The notes under the pieces: model-generated
The model's database searches: none
Told to the model about the DNA's origin: nothing
What the model saw: only the letters and a program-made list of their open reading frames with translations
Part shown: one piece after another, positions 9,594 to 19,270 of the stretch
Numbering within the stretch: position 1 is the stretch's first letter
Layout of the letters: each line of letters begins with the position of its first letter
Position numbers and translations under genes: made by a program
Assembly: GCA_903813345.2 (NCBI GenBank)
Contig: CAIIXF020000002.1
Coordinates: forward strand, 11,988,150-12,052,149
Direction of reading: 5' to 3'
Source of the DNA: Owenia fusiformis
Lineage: Eukaryota; Annelida; Polychaeta; Sabellida; Oweniidae
DNA: 64,000 nt

Positions 9594-9766
9594 ACAAATA
9601 GTGACTGCCATTGAGGGAAATAGTGCAAAATATTTTCCTCAAGGGAATATCCTGTCCACTGACATGTTCCCGAGGCTGCAGGCCGAGGGAACATGTCAGT
9701 GGACAGGATATTCCCGAGAGGAAAATTTTTACACTATTTCCCGAAAATGTGGCAGTCACTATTTGT
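9594..9766. mobile_element. fold-back hairpin MITE, 173 bp
   Basis: Almost the whole interval is one inverted repeat centred near 9680. ACAAATAGTGACTGCC at 9594-9609 pairs with GGCAGTCACTATTTGT at 9751-9766, and the inner arms include GGGAATATCCTGTCCACTGA against TCAGTGGACAGGATATTCCC. The short centre is GCTGCAGGC-like. Frames on both strands here are translations of the palindrome. It adjoins the end of repeat R copy 2. Confidence 0.85.
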
Positions 9767-9775
9767 TTTATTATA

Positions 9776-10088
9776 TACCTGATAAGTACTCTGTAAACAA
9801 AAACAAAATGAGAAGTCTTTTCATTTCAATATCAAATGTTCACAGGTTCTTATTGGCATTTAAAGGCATTTTACCTTTCAACTCCTATAATCTCAGATTT
9901 GGGGGAAGATAAAACGTACTATTGACTGGTCACATGACCTAACTGGTGATTAGTACAATTCATCTTCCCTGAAAGCAGGGATTTAGGACTTTCCAGGGAA
10001 TTAGTTCATCTATTCCATGTCATGTGACCATGAATAAGCCAATGAGCATCTAGAATACATTTGAGGCATATAATAAAGTGAAATATTG
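9776..10088 (-). repeat. dispersed repeat R, copy 2 (uninterrupted)
   Basis: Reverse-complement partner of 2925-3037 plus 3559-3752. It carries the single CTGGAAAG (read on the minus strand) where the other copy holds the hAT-like insertion, so it is the empty site. Its middle is longer and more diverged than copy 1. Confidence 0.8.
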
Positions 10089-10390
10089 GACCAAGGGCCG
10101 CAGGCCACCGTTAATGACCAGGGCTGAAATAGCAAATTTGAAATAGAAAATCTTACGCACTGAACGATATCACTTTTCCCGGGAAACATAGCCGGGCGGA
10201 TAATGACATTATTGCCCGACTAAAGTCATTAACGCCCGACACAATATTGCTCACGTCAATATAGCAATTTAAATGCCTTCTCAACTAGTACTAAAACCCC
10301 TGGAACAGGCCCTGCAAGGTGGTAATAGAGAGATTTCGCACATACTGAAAGTACAACTTATAACGTATACTTATACTTATAAGTAAACGT
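10089..10390. other. no gene; possible decayed MITE
   Basis: GCCGGGCGGATAATGACATT, ATTGCCCGAC and TCATTAACGCCCGAC around 10190-10240 are mutually related short repeats in both orientations. They suggest a degraded inverted-repeat element, but ends could not be defined. Confidence 0.35.
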
Positions 10391-10391
10391 A

Positions 10392-10603
10392 CAAGGTGTT
10401 TCATAATGTGGGCTTTTCGTCAGGAAAGATCCTCTCGGACTGTAATAAATAAAGGTCAAAGAGATGCCATTTGTACTTTCTTGATGTTTAGTTGATCCAA
10501 ATGTGTTTGTCTAGAATAAAATAGGCTCATATATAGTACATATGTTATAGACCCATCTTTTCTCAAATTGAATTTTTGGAGATGCTCGTTATGAAACACC
10601 CTG
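10392..10603. mobile_element. mariner-like MITE, 212 bp, TA target site
   Basis: Left end CAAGGTGTTTCATAATG and right end CGTTATGAAACACCCTG are inverted repeats with two mismatches, each flanked by TA (10390-10391 and 10604-10605). A TA duplication and a CAGGGTGT-type terminus are characteristic of Tc1/mariner-related elements. The interior has no transposase. The 380 bp to its right, up to 10980, hold no feature. Confidence 0.7.
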
Positions 10604-11164
10604 TATGTCATTTGTTGAGCTACTGAATGGGTCGTTTCCAGGAATTGCTAGAACCTACTGCTTTGATTGGTGTTTCAAATTGATGGTTAAAGTATTGGAT
10701 ACTGTTCCTACTCAGCCAATTAATTTTGCGGTCAATTGTTCCACACACATGTAGGTAAAGCTTTATACGGAGATCCAACTGTATACGTTTATCATCTTCG
10801 TATGTATACCGTTTTGTAAGTTCATTGGACTTATACTGATCATGAAAACTTTGAAATAATCAACTTGTTTATGTAATGACTCACTTTAGAGGATCATGAC
10901 TGGTAAACATGAATTGCTGGCTCGTCAAAATATAAATATATAAATAAATATATGAAGTTCATGTTATTTTCAACCCTCTGATTCTAGTCCCTGATCTCAT
11001 TTCCAAAAGGACTCTAGTAAAGGAGTTTGTTGTCCGGTACTTTCCCACATAAAATGATTGTATCGTTTGAAAGAACAGACTTTCCTCATGAAGAAAACAC
11101 CTCTTATATTGATAGAAACAGGGGCAAAAGGCACAAAGGTGACATTCTGAAGTCTCATTTTCTT

Positions 11165-12125
11165 GTCATCACGATTCCAGGAAAACCACCAGATGGATTT
11201 ACTTCAAATGTTCACACGAGTTACAAGGTAAGAAGTTCTAGAGCTGATAAACTTTCCGGCGGCCACCTTGCATTCTGGCGGCCATCTTTGATTTTTTTAG
11301 ATAAATATTGTCATCGCAATTCCATAAAAACAACTTAACAGATGTACTTCAAATTTTCACACATATTATATGGTAAAAAGTCCTAGACCTCATTAGTTTT
11401 TTCAGTGGCCATCTTGCATTCTGGCGGCCATCTTGGAAGTTTTAAGATAAATCTTGTCATAACGATTTCAGGAAAACCAAACGGATTTACTTCAAATTTC
11501 TACACAAGTTACATGGTAAGAATGTCTAGAGATGATTACTTTTCGGCGGTCATCTTGCATTCTGGTGGCCATCTTGGAAGTTTTTGGATAAATCTTGTCA
11601 TTGTGATTCCAGGAAAACCACCAGATGGATTTACTTCAAATTTTCACACATGTTACATGGTATGAAGTTCTAGAGCTGATTAACATTTCGGCAGCCATCT
11701 TGCATTATGGTGGCCATCTTGGAAGTTTTTGGATAAATCTTGGCATCATGATTCCAAGAAAACCACTTAACAGATTTACTTCAAATTTTCACACATGTTA
11801 CATGGTATGAAGTTCTAGAGCTGATTAACTTTTCTGTGGCCATCTTGCATTCTGGCGGCCAACTTAGAAGGTTTTAGATAAATCTAGTCATCATGATTCC
11901 AGAAAAAACACTTACCTGTAACAAATTTGCTTCAAATGTTTACACATGTTACATGGTAAGAAGTTCTACATCTGATCAACTTTTCGGTGGCCACTTTGCA
12001 TTTTAGCAGCCATCTTTAACGTTTTTAGATAAATCTCGTCATCACGATTCTAGGAAATTTTTACACATGGTACGAAGTTCTAGAACTGATGAACTTTTCG
12101 GCGGCCACCTTGCTCTCTGGGTCAT
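11165..12125 (-). repeat. about 145-bp tandem repeats, left arm of the fold-back
   Basis: Six to seven copies are visible, each with ATTCCAGGAAAACCA, GGATTTACTTCAAATTTTCA, TACATGGTAAGAAGTTCTAG, CGGCGGCCATCTTGCATTCT and AAATCTTGTCAT. They are opposite in orientation to the right-arm array, and copies differ by point changes and small indels. Confidence 0.85.
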
Positions 12126-13089
12126 CAAGTCCACACTGTTATGTTTTAGGTACGATATTGTTCACCATGCGCCTTGTTTACTCAGTGTTTGTACTTAATA
12201 CCACATAATAGATGCATTTTGTGTATGACATCAATTGATTTTTAGAATTTATGAAGGTCTCGTTACATAGTGCACAGTGAAACGTTGTCCATACATATAG
12301 GCCACACACATGGCTTCTCTTAAAAGAGCTTCAATTTCATATTATACTCAGATCAATGCCAATTAAGCAGACATTTCACTCTAAAAAATCACTATGCATT
12401 GTTGGATTTCAAAGAAATGGTTGACGTTTTCAATAATCTTTTTTTATTATTGATGAAAGGTAGTTATCTATTCCAAAAATCGTTTGATGTCAAACACAAA
12501 ATGCATTTGTGTGGTCTAAAGTACAGAAACAGAGTAAAAATTTATATTTTACAATATCTCTTTGTGTTACCCCATTGAAGCGGCTGTTGCCCATGTTTCT
12601 ATTAATATAGAAAGTTATATCATGCACAAAATATGCATTTATGTCAAATTATTACAGAAGCATAGTAAACGTTGTCTTTAGAATACCACCTTGTGTAACC
12701 TCACTTGAGTGCCTTTCGCACCTGTTTCTATCAATATATTGAGGTTTTAAAAATTATTTGATACCATACATGAAATATGCACTCATGTGGTATAAAATAA
12801 AGAAACAGTGAAAACCGTGTGTTACCCCATAGTGCCTTTTGCCCCTTTTTATATCATTATAAAAGCTGTTTTCTTTATGAGGGAAGTCTGTTCTATCAAA
12901 CAGTACAATCATTCTTGTGGGAAATTATAAACACAAAATGCATTTATGTGGTTTAAAGTACAAAAACAGATTAAGCAAGGCACATGGTGAAGAAGATCGT
13001 ACCAAAACAGTAAACATAGCAGTGTGGACAGTGTTGAAGAACATCTTACCATGATGTAAAGTGTAAAAATTTGAAGACAATCCGTAAGT
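12126..13089. repeat. central part of the fold-back with about 130-bp repeats
   Basis: GTCCACACTGTTATGTTTTA and following bases at 12128-12240 recur as reverse complement near 12930-13040. Between them are three or four diverged copies of a unit containing AAATATGCA, GTGTTACCCCAT, GTGCCTTTTGCCC and TATCAATATA. A subterminal-like block (GAGGGAAGTCTGTTCTATCA) lies at about 12880, an internal copy of the block found near both ends. Confidence 0.7.
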
Positions 13090-14560
13090 TGTTTTCCTGG
13101 AATCACGATGACAAGATTTATGTTAAACTTCCAAGATGGCCACCAGAATGCAACATGGCTGCCAAAAAGCTAATCAGCTCTAGAACGTCTTACTTGTAAC
13201 ATGTGTCAACATTTGAAATAAATCTGTTAAGATGTTTTCCCGGAATCGCAATGCCAAGATTTATCTAAAACTTCCCAGATGGCCACCAGAATGCAAGATG
13301 GCCGCCGAAAAGTTAATCAGCTCTCGAACTTCTTACAATGTAACATGTGTGAAAATTTGAAGTAAATCTGTTTGGTTTTCCTGAAATCGTGATGACAAGA
13401 TTTATCCAAAAACGTCCAAGATGGCCGCCAGAATACAAGGTGGCCACCGGAAAACGAATGAGCTCTAGGACTTCTTACCATGTAACATGTGCGAAAATTT
13501 GAAGTAAACCTGTCCAGTGATTTTTCTAGTTTCGCAATGACAAGAGTTATTAAAAAACTTTCAAGATGGTCACCAGATGCAAGATGGCCGCCGCAAAGTT
13601 AATCAGCAATAAAACTTCTTACCATGTAACATATGTGAAAATTTTAAGTAAATCCATTTGGTTTTCCTGAAATCGCAATGACAAGACTTATCTTAAAGCT
13701 TCCAAGATGGCCACCAGAATGCAAGATGGCCGCTAAAAAGTTAATCACCTCTAGAACTTCTTACAATGTAACACGTCTGAAAATTTGAAGTAAATCCATT
13801 TGGTGGTTTTCCTGGAATCGTGATGACAAGAAAGTGAGACTTCAGAATACCACCTTGTCTAATCCCATTTTAGTGCCTTTTGCCCCTGTTTATATCAATA
13901 TAAAAGATAGCATGTAACCTACAATGTAACATGTGTAAAAATTTCAAGAAAATAAGTAAAGTGGTTTTTCTGGTATCACATTGACAAGTTTTATCCAAAA
14001 ACTTCCAAGATGGCAACCAGAATGCAAGATGGCCACCAAAAAAATAATGAGGTTTTGGACTTTTTATAACATATGTGAACATTTGAAGTTCATTTGTTGT
14101 CAAATGGTTTTTTGGAATCGCGATGACAATATTTATCAAAAAAATCCAAGATGGTCGCCAGAATGCAAGATGGCCGCTGGAAAGTTAATAAGCTCTAGAA
14201 CTTCTTACCATGTGTGTAAATTTGAAGTAAATCCATCCGGTGGTTTTCCTGGAATTGTGATGACAAGAAAGTGAGACTTCAGAATGCCACCTTGTCTAAT
14301 CCCATTTTGCTGCCTTTTGCCCCTGTTTCTATCAATATATATTCTATATATTTTTTGAGGAACATTTGAAGTACATATGTTAAGTGGTTTTTCTGGAATC
14401 GCGATGACAATGTTTATCTAAAAAAAAATCCAAGATGGCCACCAGATGGAAGATGGCCGCCGGAAAGTTAATCAGCTCTAGAACTTCTTACCATGTAATA
14501 TTTGTGAAAATTTGAAGTAAATCCACCTGGTGGTTTTCCTGGAGTCGTGATGACAAGAAA
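13090..14560 (+). repeat. about 145-bp tandem repeats, right arm of the fold-back
   Basis: Ten to eleven copies contain CCAAGATGGCCGCCAGAATG, CAAGATGGCCGCC, TCTAGAACTTCTTACCATGT, GTGAAAATTTGAAGTAAATC and TTTTCCTGGAATCG. They are inverted relative to the left arm, and the array is longer than its partner, so one arm has gained or the other lost copies. Two copies carry an extra block (GTGAGACTTCAGAATGCCAC) also found near the ends. Confidence 0.85.
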
Positions 14561-14744
14561 GTGAGACTTCAGAATGCAACCTTGTCTAACCCCATTTTGG
14601 TGCCTTTTGCCACTGTTTTTATCAATATAAGAGGTGTTTACTTAATGAGGGAAGTCTGTTCTACCAAACGGTACAATCATTTTTTGTGGGAAAGTACCGG
14701 ACAACAAAACTTGTTTTCAGAGGGACCAGATCAGGGACTATTCT

Positions 14745-15594
14745 AGTCTAGTACCTGTTCTAACATATCAATATATTCTTGTCAGCATGGATCCCATGCA
14801 GATATAGTCCTGCGTAAGGACACTAGCGGTTACCGTTAGTGATCTGGTTTTCTGTATAAAAAGTCATTTTTCTCCCTCCCTACCCCATTGGAGCGCCATC
14901 TGGCGTTTGGGAAGTGAATCGGGACTAAATATTTATAGGGTAGGTCCTAGTTTATCTGAAAACATGTCAAAGTTCAGTGGGAAATCCATCTCATTTTAAA
15001 CTGGCGGCGGGGTGATTTTGACCTTGGTGATTTTACAAGAATTCTATGAGAAATATGACGATAGAGAGGGTTAGTTTCTTCAAGTTCATTTATCTCAAAA
15101 ATTCGGTGGACAACCCATGGTAAGATTGTTATAGCAGGCTAGGCGAGTCTCTCCCGAACACTGTGGTATAGGCTTAGATACTAGTCGTTAATAAGATACA
15201 TACAGGTAAAATGTTATAATGGCCACCTATGGTAAACTCTTCTGGAGTCTCCAGCCTTATATGCCTGAAGCCTTAACGCGCTCGTCGCAAGATTTGCGCT
15301 TGCGTATGCGTTGCGTTTGCGTATCGACAATTTGCGCAAGCGCAACTCCTAAGTTGCGTCTTATGACGCAGGTCGAAACTTAAGTGGTAGTTAACTACAT
15401 GTACATGCGATCGCAAAAATGTAGAATTCCAACTTAGTATCAGGGTCGTTCAAAAAGTTTTGCACGAAAGATCACGAGAAACGATCGTTCTTACTTGGAA
15501 TTTGATACAGATATAGTATATATGTGTCATGATTCAGGGACAGAAAATATTGACATTTCAAAAGTAACGCTTTTTCGTCTCTTTTACAAGTAAC
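14745..15594. other. no gene; short GC-rich dyad at 15294-15345
   Basis: TTGCGCTTGCG (15294-15304) and CGCAAGCGCAA (15335-15345) are perfect inverted repeats in a locally CpG-rich tract that stands out from AT-rich surroundings. Nothing else in this stretch supports a feature. Confidence 0.5.
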
Positions 15595-16345
15595 AATTCG
15601 AAGATTTTTAAATCACGTTACTTTGCATTTAACACGTTAATTTATTTAACTTCGACTTGTCTCCATTAAAAATGAATGCTTTTTTATGTATGCATATTCA
15701 GAACACGTTACTTTGCCATAAAAACGTACATGTAACTTTACTGGACTTAAACTTTTCTCCACGACGAATGAATGAATTTTTTATGTAGGTATTTTCAAAA
15801 CAAGTTACTTTGCCATAAAAGCGTAACTTTATTGGATTTTAACTTTTCTCCATTAGGAATGCATCAATTTTTTTGTAGGCACTTTCAAAACACGTTACTT
15901 TGCTTTAAAAACTTAACTTTATTTTAACTTTATCCACGAAGAATGGATTAGTTTTTATGTAGGCATTTTCAAAACACGTTACTTCGCCTTAAACACGTAA
16001 CTTTATTGGACTTTAACTTTTATCCACGAAGAATGGATGAGTTTTATGTAGGCATTTTCAAAACACGTCACTTTACCTTAAAACATACGTAACTTTATTG
16101 GACTTTAACGTTCTCCATGAAGAATGGATGAATTTTTATGTAACCATTTTCAAAACACGTTACTTTGCCTTAAAACGTAACTTTGTTGGACTTTAATTTT
16201 CTTCAAGAAAAATGGATGAATTTTTATGTAGACATTTTCGAAACACGTTACTTTGTCATAAAAATGTAACTTTATTGGACTAACTTTATCCACGAAGAAT
16301 GGATGAGTTTTTATGAAGACATTTTCAATAAATTTTATGTTCACG
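15595..16345 (+). repeat. about 88-bp tandem repeat, 8-9 copies
   Basis: The motif ACACGTTACTTTGCC recurs near 15702, 15799, 15889, 15973, 16061, 16153 and 16241. Other unit parts are GTAACTTTATTGGACTTTAA, CCACGAAGAATGGATGA and TTTTTATGTAGGCATTTTCA. Early copies (15595-15700) are more diverged. The minus-strand frame at 16150-16344 is a translation of the repeat. Confidence 0.9.
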
Positions 16346-17463
16346 TTATTTTAATGTTTATATGATTCAAACGTTGTATAAATAGAACGCAATATTCACA
16401 CTAGCATGCATTCAATGTCTAGCGTCGTGAAATTCGAACATGATGTGTACTAGCATTCGATTACAGCAATTTCTCGGCGTTGTTCATTGGTCAATCTCAA
16501 CAGACCACCGTATGTCTGATCACGTGGTTACATCTCTATGAGCATTCATTATACAAATAAGAGGAATTTTCGAATTTGAAAAATGCAGATACGTAAATAA
16601 CACAGTATATCACAAAAAATGCTGTTATTTGCCGTTGTTGTAGACAAAATGAATAAGCAGAGTCCGGATTATTATGCCAGCATAATGCTCGTTTTGGACG
16701 ATTTCATAAGTGGACAACCATACCACGTTGTAAGAAGTGGATAAACAAAGTATGCTGGAAAAGTACCAGTATGGGACTAAACAAAAGTTTTAAACTATTA
16801 CACGTGTCTAAAAGCATGCAGTGGTTCCAGACGAAGAAAACTAAGAAATAGGTAAAAACACAAACTACAAAAGTACGAATGGTGGTGTCATGCAGCACAA
16901 CGACAACGGTACGGATATTTTTCATGAATGGGTTATTCTTTCCGAACAACATTTTTGAAAAAAATGCTATACTGTAACTGTCCATGTGATTTCCTGGTAC
17001 AAAATAAAGTAGAAAGTATGAAGGCATGCTTTTTTTCGGAAAAATATCCTTGCAATGTCTTTTTTAGTAAACCTGGTAGCAGGCCCGGGTAGCAGGTAAT
17101 TGGCAACTTCATGAAATGCTGAAATCTCAAGAAAAATCATTCAAAATGACCACCTTTACAATTTTCTAAATCTCTACTCCAAGCTTCTCAATAATACTGG
17201 ATTTCCATTGACCACTTATAGTCGGTTTATACTATGTTTACTTAGAGAAGACAATCTAATGCTACTTTCCTAAAAAAGCAAGGTAATACACACACGTCTT
17301 CATACTTTATTTATTTTGTTCCAGAAAATAGCACGGTCAAAAATGTTGTTTGGAAAGAATAACCTAAGGCCAGGGTGCATATTGGGAAATTTTCTGCATT
17401 CCTCAATTGAGTCACATGTTATTTTTCAAACAAGAATAACTCCTTCCTCACATTGTCTACATT
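16346..17463. other. unique sequence, no supported gene; one 26-bp inverted duplicate
   Basis: A 107-residue minus-strand frame at 16704-17027 is rich in F, V and L and has no recognisable domain, so I do not call it. GGTTATTCTTTCCGAACAAC plus ATTTTT near 16930-16955 recurs inverted at about 17336-17362. Confidence 0.5.
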
Positions 17464-17682
17464 TTCCAGGTTTGCACAAAGAGTGCACTTATGTACCTAG
17501 AAAAGCCTTGGGAGAAGATTTGTTTTGTAAAATGTATAAAAACGAGAAAATTCAGTGAAAAAGAATTGTAAAATTTTCTGAATTTTTTCACTGAATTTTC
17601 TTGTTTTTATACACTTTTTCAAAACATTATTTTCACAAGTCTTTTCTAAGCACATAAGTGCACTCTTTGTGCAAAACTGGAA
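17464..17682. repeat. 219-bp palindrome at the edge of the macrosatellite
   Basis: TTCCAGGTTTGCACAAAGAG plus TGCACTTATGT at left pairs with ACATAAGTGCACTCTTTGTG plus CAAAACTGGAA at right. The inner arms, TGTATAAAAACGAGAAAATT and CAGTGAAAAA against their complements, are nearly perfect. The centre is near 17573 with only a few unpaired bases. The middle third of each arm has diverged (left GAAGATTTGTTTTG against right CAAAACATTATTTTCAC). The macrosatellite begins two bases after it. Confidence 0.85.
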
Positions 17683-17684
17683 GA

Positions 17685-17734
17685 TATTGTATTGTATTGT
17701 ATAGTTTTGTATTGTTTTGTATTGTATTGTATTT
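17685..17734 (+). repeat. TATTG microsatellite (unit 1)
   Basis: Pentanucleotide TATTG repeats, then a degenerate TAGTTTTGTATTGTTTTG part. The uninterrupted count before TATAG in units 1-15 is 3, 5, 5, 5, 5, 5, 1, 4, 4, 5, 6, 5, 6, 7, 5. Confidence 0.95.
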
Positions 17735-17959
17735 CGTTGACCAGTACTTACTCAGTAATGATTCAATTTTAAAGTTGACTTCAAGTACTACTCCAGATCT
17801 AAATTTTGAAGGTCTGAAGTCTTGTGTTCATTTTAGCTACAGTTGTAGATTGAAGGGTCTTTTCTTTTGGGTTTTCATGTTAAAATTGTGGGCTTAGTTT
17901 CGGGGTTTCTTTCTTTTTAATTGAACCATCGCTGATCTTTTCCTTAAATGTACTTTCAG

Positions 17960-18171
17960 GTGCAGTCCTCTTGCCTTGGAGAGAACAGAAAGAACCACAA
18001 AGGGAAAACCACAGAGAATCTACAATTTGTGCTACCTACCTGCAGCATTTGTGATCTACATACCTCTTGCCTTGGAGAGAACAAAAAGAAACACAAAAGG
18101 AAAACCACAGAGAATGTGCAATTTGTGCTACCTATCTGCAGCATTTATATCTACATACCATCTTGTTAAAG
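17960..18171 (+). CDS. exon-like segment A (unit 1): 70-codon open frame with a 32-codon duplication
   Basis: The segment lies between an acceptor-like TACTTTCAG/G and a donor-like AAAG/GTACTG. In the frame starting at 17961 it reads 70 codons without a stop, one base at each end being part of a split codon. The segment contains two copies of a 96-bp repeat (starting 17970 and 18066), exactly 32 codons, each with KGKPQR followed by a CYL motif (second copy CNLCYLSAAF). The second copy has lost one base near its end, so the frames diverge there. The only in-frame ATG is at 18114, so a fuller protein would need an upstream exon. The frame is open in all 15 units. A second frame (starting VQSSCLGENRKNHKGK) is also open in 14 of 15 but stops before the donor. 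I recognise no domain. Confidence 0.4.
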
Positions 18172-18450
18172 GTACTGTAACACATAATCAGTTCTATCAT
18201 TTGATGATTTTGCTCTCTGGTTCAGTACAGTTATTCCACAACGACACATTTTTCAATTGTTGGGATTCTAATCCCATTGTTGGCACATGTATGTTTGGCA
18301 AACATTTTTTCTTAGAAATACACTAAAAGAGGACTGCCTTGATTTCACTTAATGTACAGATGTACCATGAAGCCATGTTTCATTATTTTCACATGTGGTC
18401 TGTGTTCTTAAAGAATATACATATGCTCAACTATTCCATTCTTCCTACAG

Positions 18451-18469
18451 AGTTACATCTGCCCAAGCA
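18451..18469 (+). CDS. exon-like segment B (unit 1): 19-bp micro-exon, phase-compatible with A and C
   Basis: It is preceded by CTTCCTACAG and followed by GTTAGT. Joined to segment A it completes GAG and reads LHLPK, then CA, which segment C completes to CAG. If the donor is not used, the same frame reads on through QLVDLMI to a TAA. In unit 15 the donor is GTAAGT, the animal consensus. The micro-exon model is inference. Confidence 0.35.
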
Positions 18470-18640
18470 GTTAGTTGACTTGATGATATAAATCTTGAGC
18501 CAGGAGGGGTATAAGGCTATGACAGATTTACTAGAGTCAATGAAAGGAATGTCTTTGCATTCCCTCCTCCGCTTGCATTGGAAGTGACTCGACCAAGTTG
18601 CATCCTTGTATTTTTCATTTTCTTATCTTGTATCTTTCAG

Positions 18641-18787
18641 GTACAACTATGAGAGAGATGCAGCAAACACACCAAGTTAGGGCGATAGCTGGATCAGTCT
18701 TTCGACAACTTTGAGCCATCAGGTCCGGTCCACGTAAACAGTATCATGGGCGAGAGGTGTTCGTGTTCCTGTCACCAAAGCACCAAA
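18641..18787 (+). CDS. exon-like segment C (unit 1): end of the A-B-C frame, then a second ORF start
   Basis: A strong acceptor-like stretch (TTTTCTTATCTTGTATCTTTCAG) ends at 18640. In phase with A and B it reads YNYERDAANTPS and stops at TAG 18678-18680, giving 89 spliced codons. After a second in-frame TAG another frame opens (LDQSFDNFEPSGPVHVNSIM), with ATG at 18746 reading MGERCSCSCHQSTK to the donor-like AAA/GTAAGT at 18788. The segment could be the 3' end of one message and the 5' part of another, or a pseudogene with a frame break. Confidence 0.35.
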
Positions 18788-18845
18788 GTAAGTACTTTTT
18801 TTTTTCTATTCAATTATTACAACAGGTTAGTTCCTCTGTTTTCAG

Positions 18846-18931
18846 GTTCCCTTTCAGCTTGGAGATGAGGAGCCCGATGACCAACGACACAACCGAGACA
18901 ACAGCTGCGTTCCTGTGTTCCTGCTACCTAA
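18846..18931 (+). CDS. exon-like segment E (unit 1): continues the MGERC frame
   Basis: The acceptor-like CTGTTTTCAG precedes it, and the 58-bp intron between C and E carries GTAAGT and CAG at its ends. Spliced in phase 0 it reads VPFQLGDEEPDDQRHNRDNS, then CVPVFLLP. Without further splicing the frame runs to TAA at 19044-19046, giving an 80-residue product from ATG 18746. With a donor at CCTAA/GTTAAG it would join segment G in phase. The acidic and polar composition looks more protein-like than the other frames. No family is recognised. Unit 10 has an 8-bp deletion here that breaks the frame. Confidence 0.35.
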
Positions 18932-18960
18932 GTTAAGTATTCCTTCCTGGTTTTGCATAG

Positions 18961-19047
18961 GGATGGGGGGCGCCTCCCAGTTTGATATTTACTTGTGGAC
19001 TTTTGTTGGCCGACCCATATTTTTGGTGGAGAAACTTGGACTCTAAG
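18961..19047 (+). other. possible exon-like segment F (unit 1)
   Basis: It is bounded by GGTTTTGCATAG and by AAG/GTAAAG at 19048. It lies only 29 bp after segment E, too close for ordinary splicing, so it may instead be the unspliced continuation of E; that frame ends with TAA at 19044-19046. In unit 14 the AAGGT junction is changed to AATGT. Confidence 0.25.
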
Positions 19048-19270
19048 GTAAAGTGGGAGGGGGGTGGTTGGGTTTCCGGGGGGATAGAGTTCATGTTTCA
19101 AAATCAAAAATATGGAAGTCTACTGGTTTATATCAAATTGGGAGAAATAAATTTTATCTTTTGTAATATTCTGTAAATTTTTAGTAGTGTAGTGTAAAGT
19201 ATAGTGTAAAGTTTTATGTAAAGTTTTATGTAAAATAACAACTACTACAACATGTTTTATCTATTTGTAG

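Larger units (their letters stand above)
10986..14739. mobile_element. giant fold-back element, 3.75 kb, TIR AGTCCCTGATCT, TSD ATTCT
   Basis: AGTCCCTGATCT begins the left end and AGATCAGGGACT closes the right end. ATTCT flanks both sides (10981-10985 and 14740-14744). After the ends both arms carry GTTGTCCGGTACTTTCCCAC, then an ATGATTGTA(T/C)CGTTTG block and CACCTCTTATATTGATA. Further in, each arm contains tandem repeats of about 145 bp in opposite orientation. Matching inner segments at 12128-12240 and about 12930-13040 show that the symmetry reaches almost to the centre near 12.55 kb. No transposase is visible; frames across it are short and repeat-derived. Confidence 0.85.

Noticed and set aside
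11027-11810. Plus-strand frames with GGHLGSF-like repeats
   Set aside because: Translations of the 145-bp repeats in the fold-back element.
16704-17027. 107-residue minus-strand frame
   Set aside because: Hydrophobic AT-driven composition, no motif, no splice or homology support.
17956-18144. Minus-strand F/L-rich 62-residue frame in segment A of every unit
   Set aside because: It opposes segment A, repeats with the same 96-bp duplication, and has no splice or start support; conservation follows from unit identity.
18181-18520. Possible C/D box snoRNA around the TTGATGAT motifs in the unit
   Set aside because: No matching D box at a suitable distance and no terminal stem were found.
17960-18680. 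piggyBac-type C-terminal zinc-finger similarity of the KGKPQR...CNLC stretch
   Set aside because: Only a short resemblance; the expected further cysteine and histidine pattern is missing.
18982-19176. 64-residue frame (start ATT) in every unit
   Set aside because: No ATG start, overlaps segment F in another frame, and its presence in all units only reflects recent amplification.
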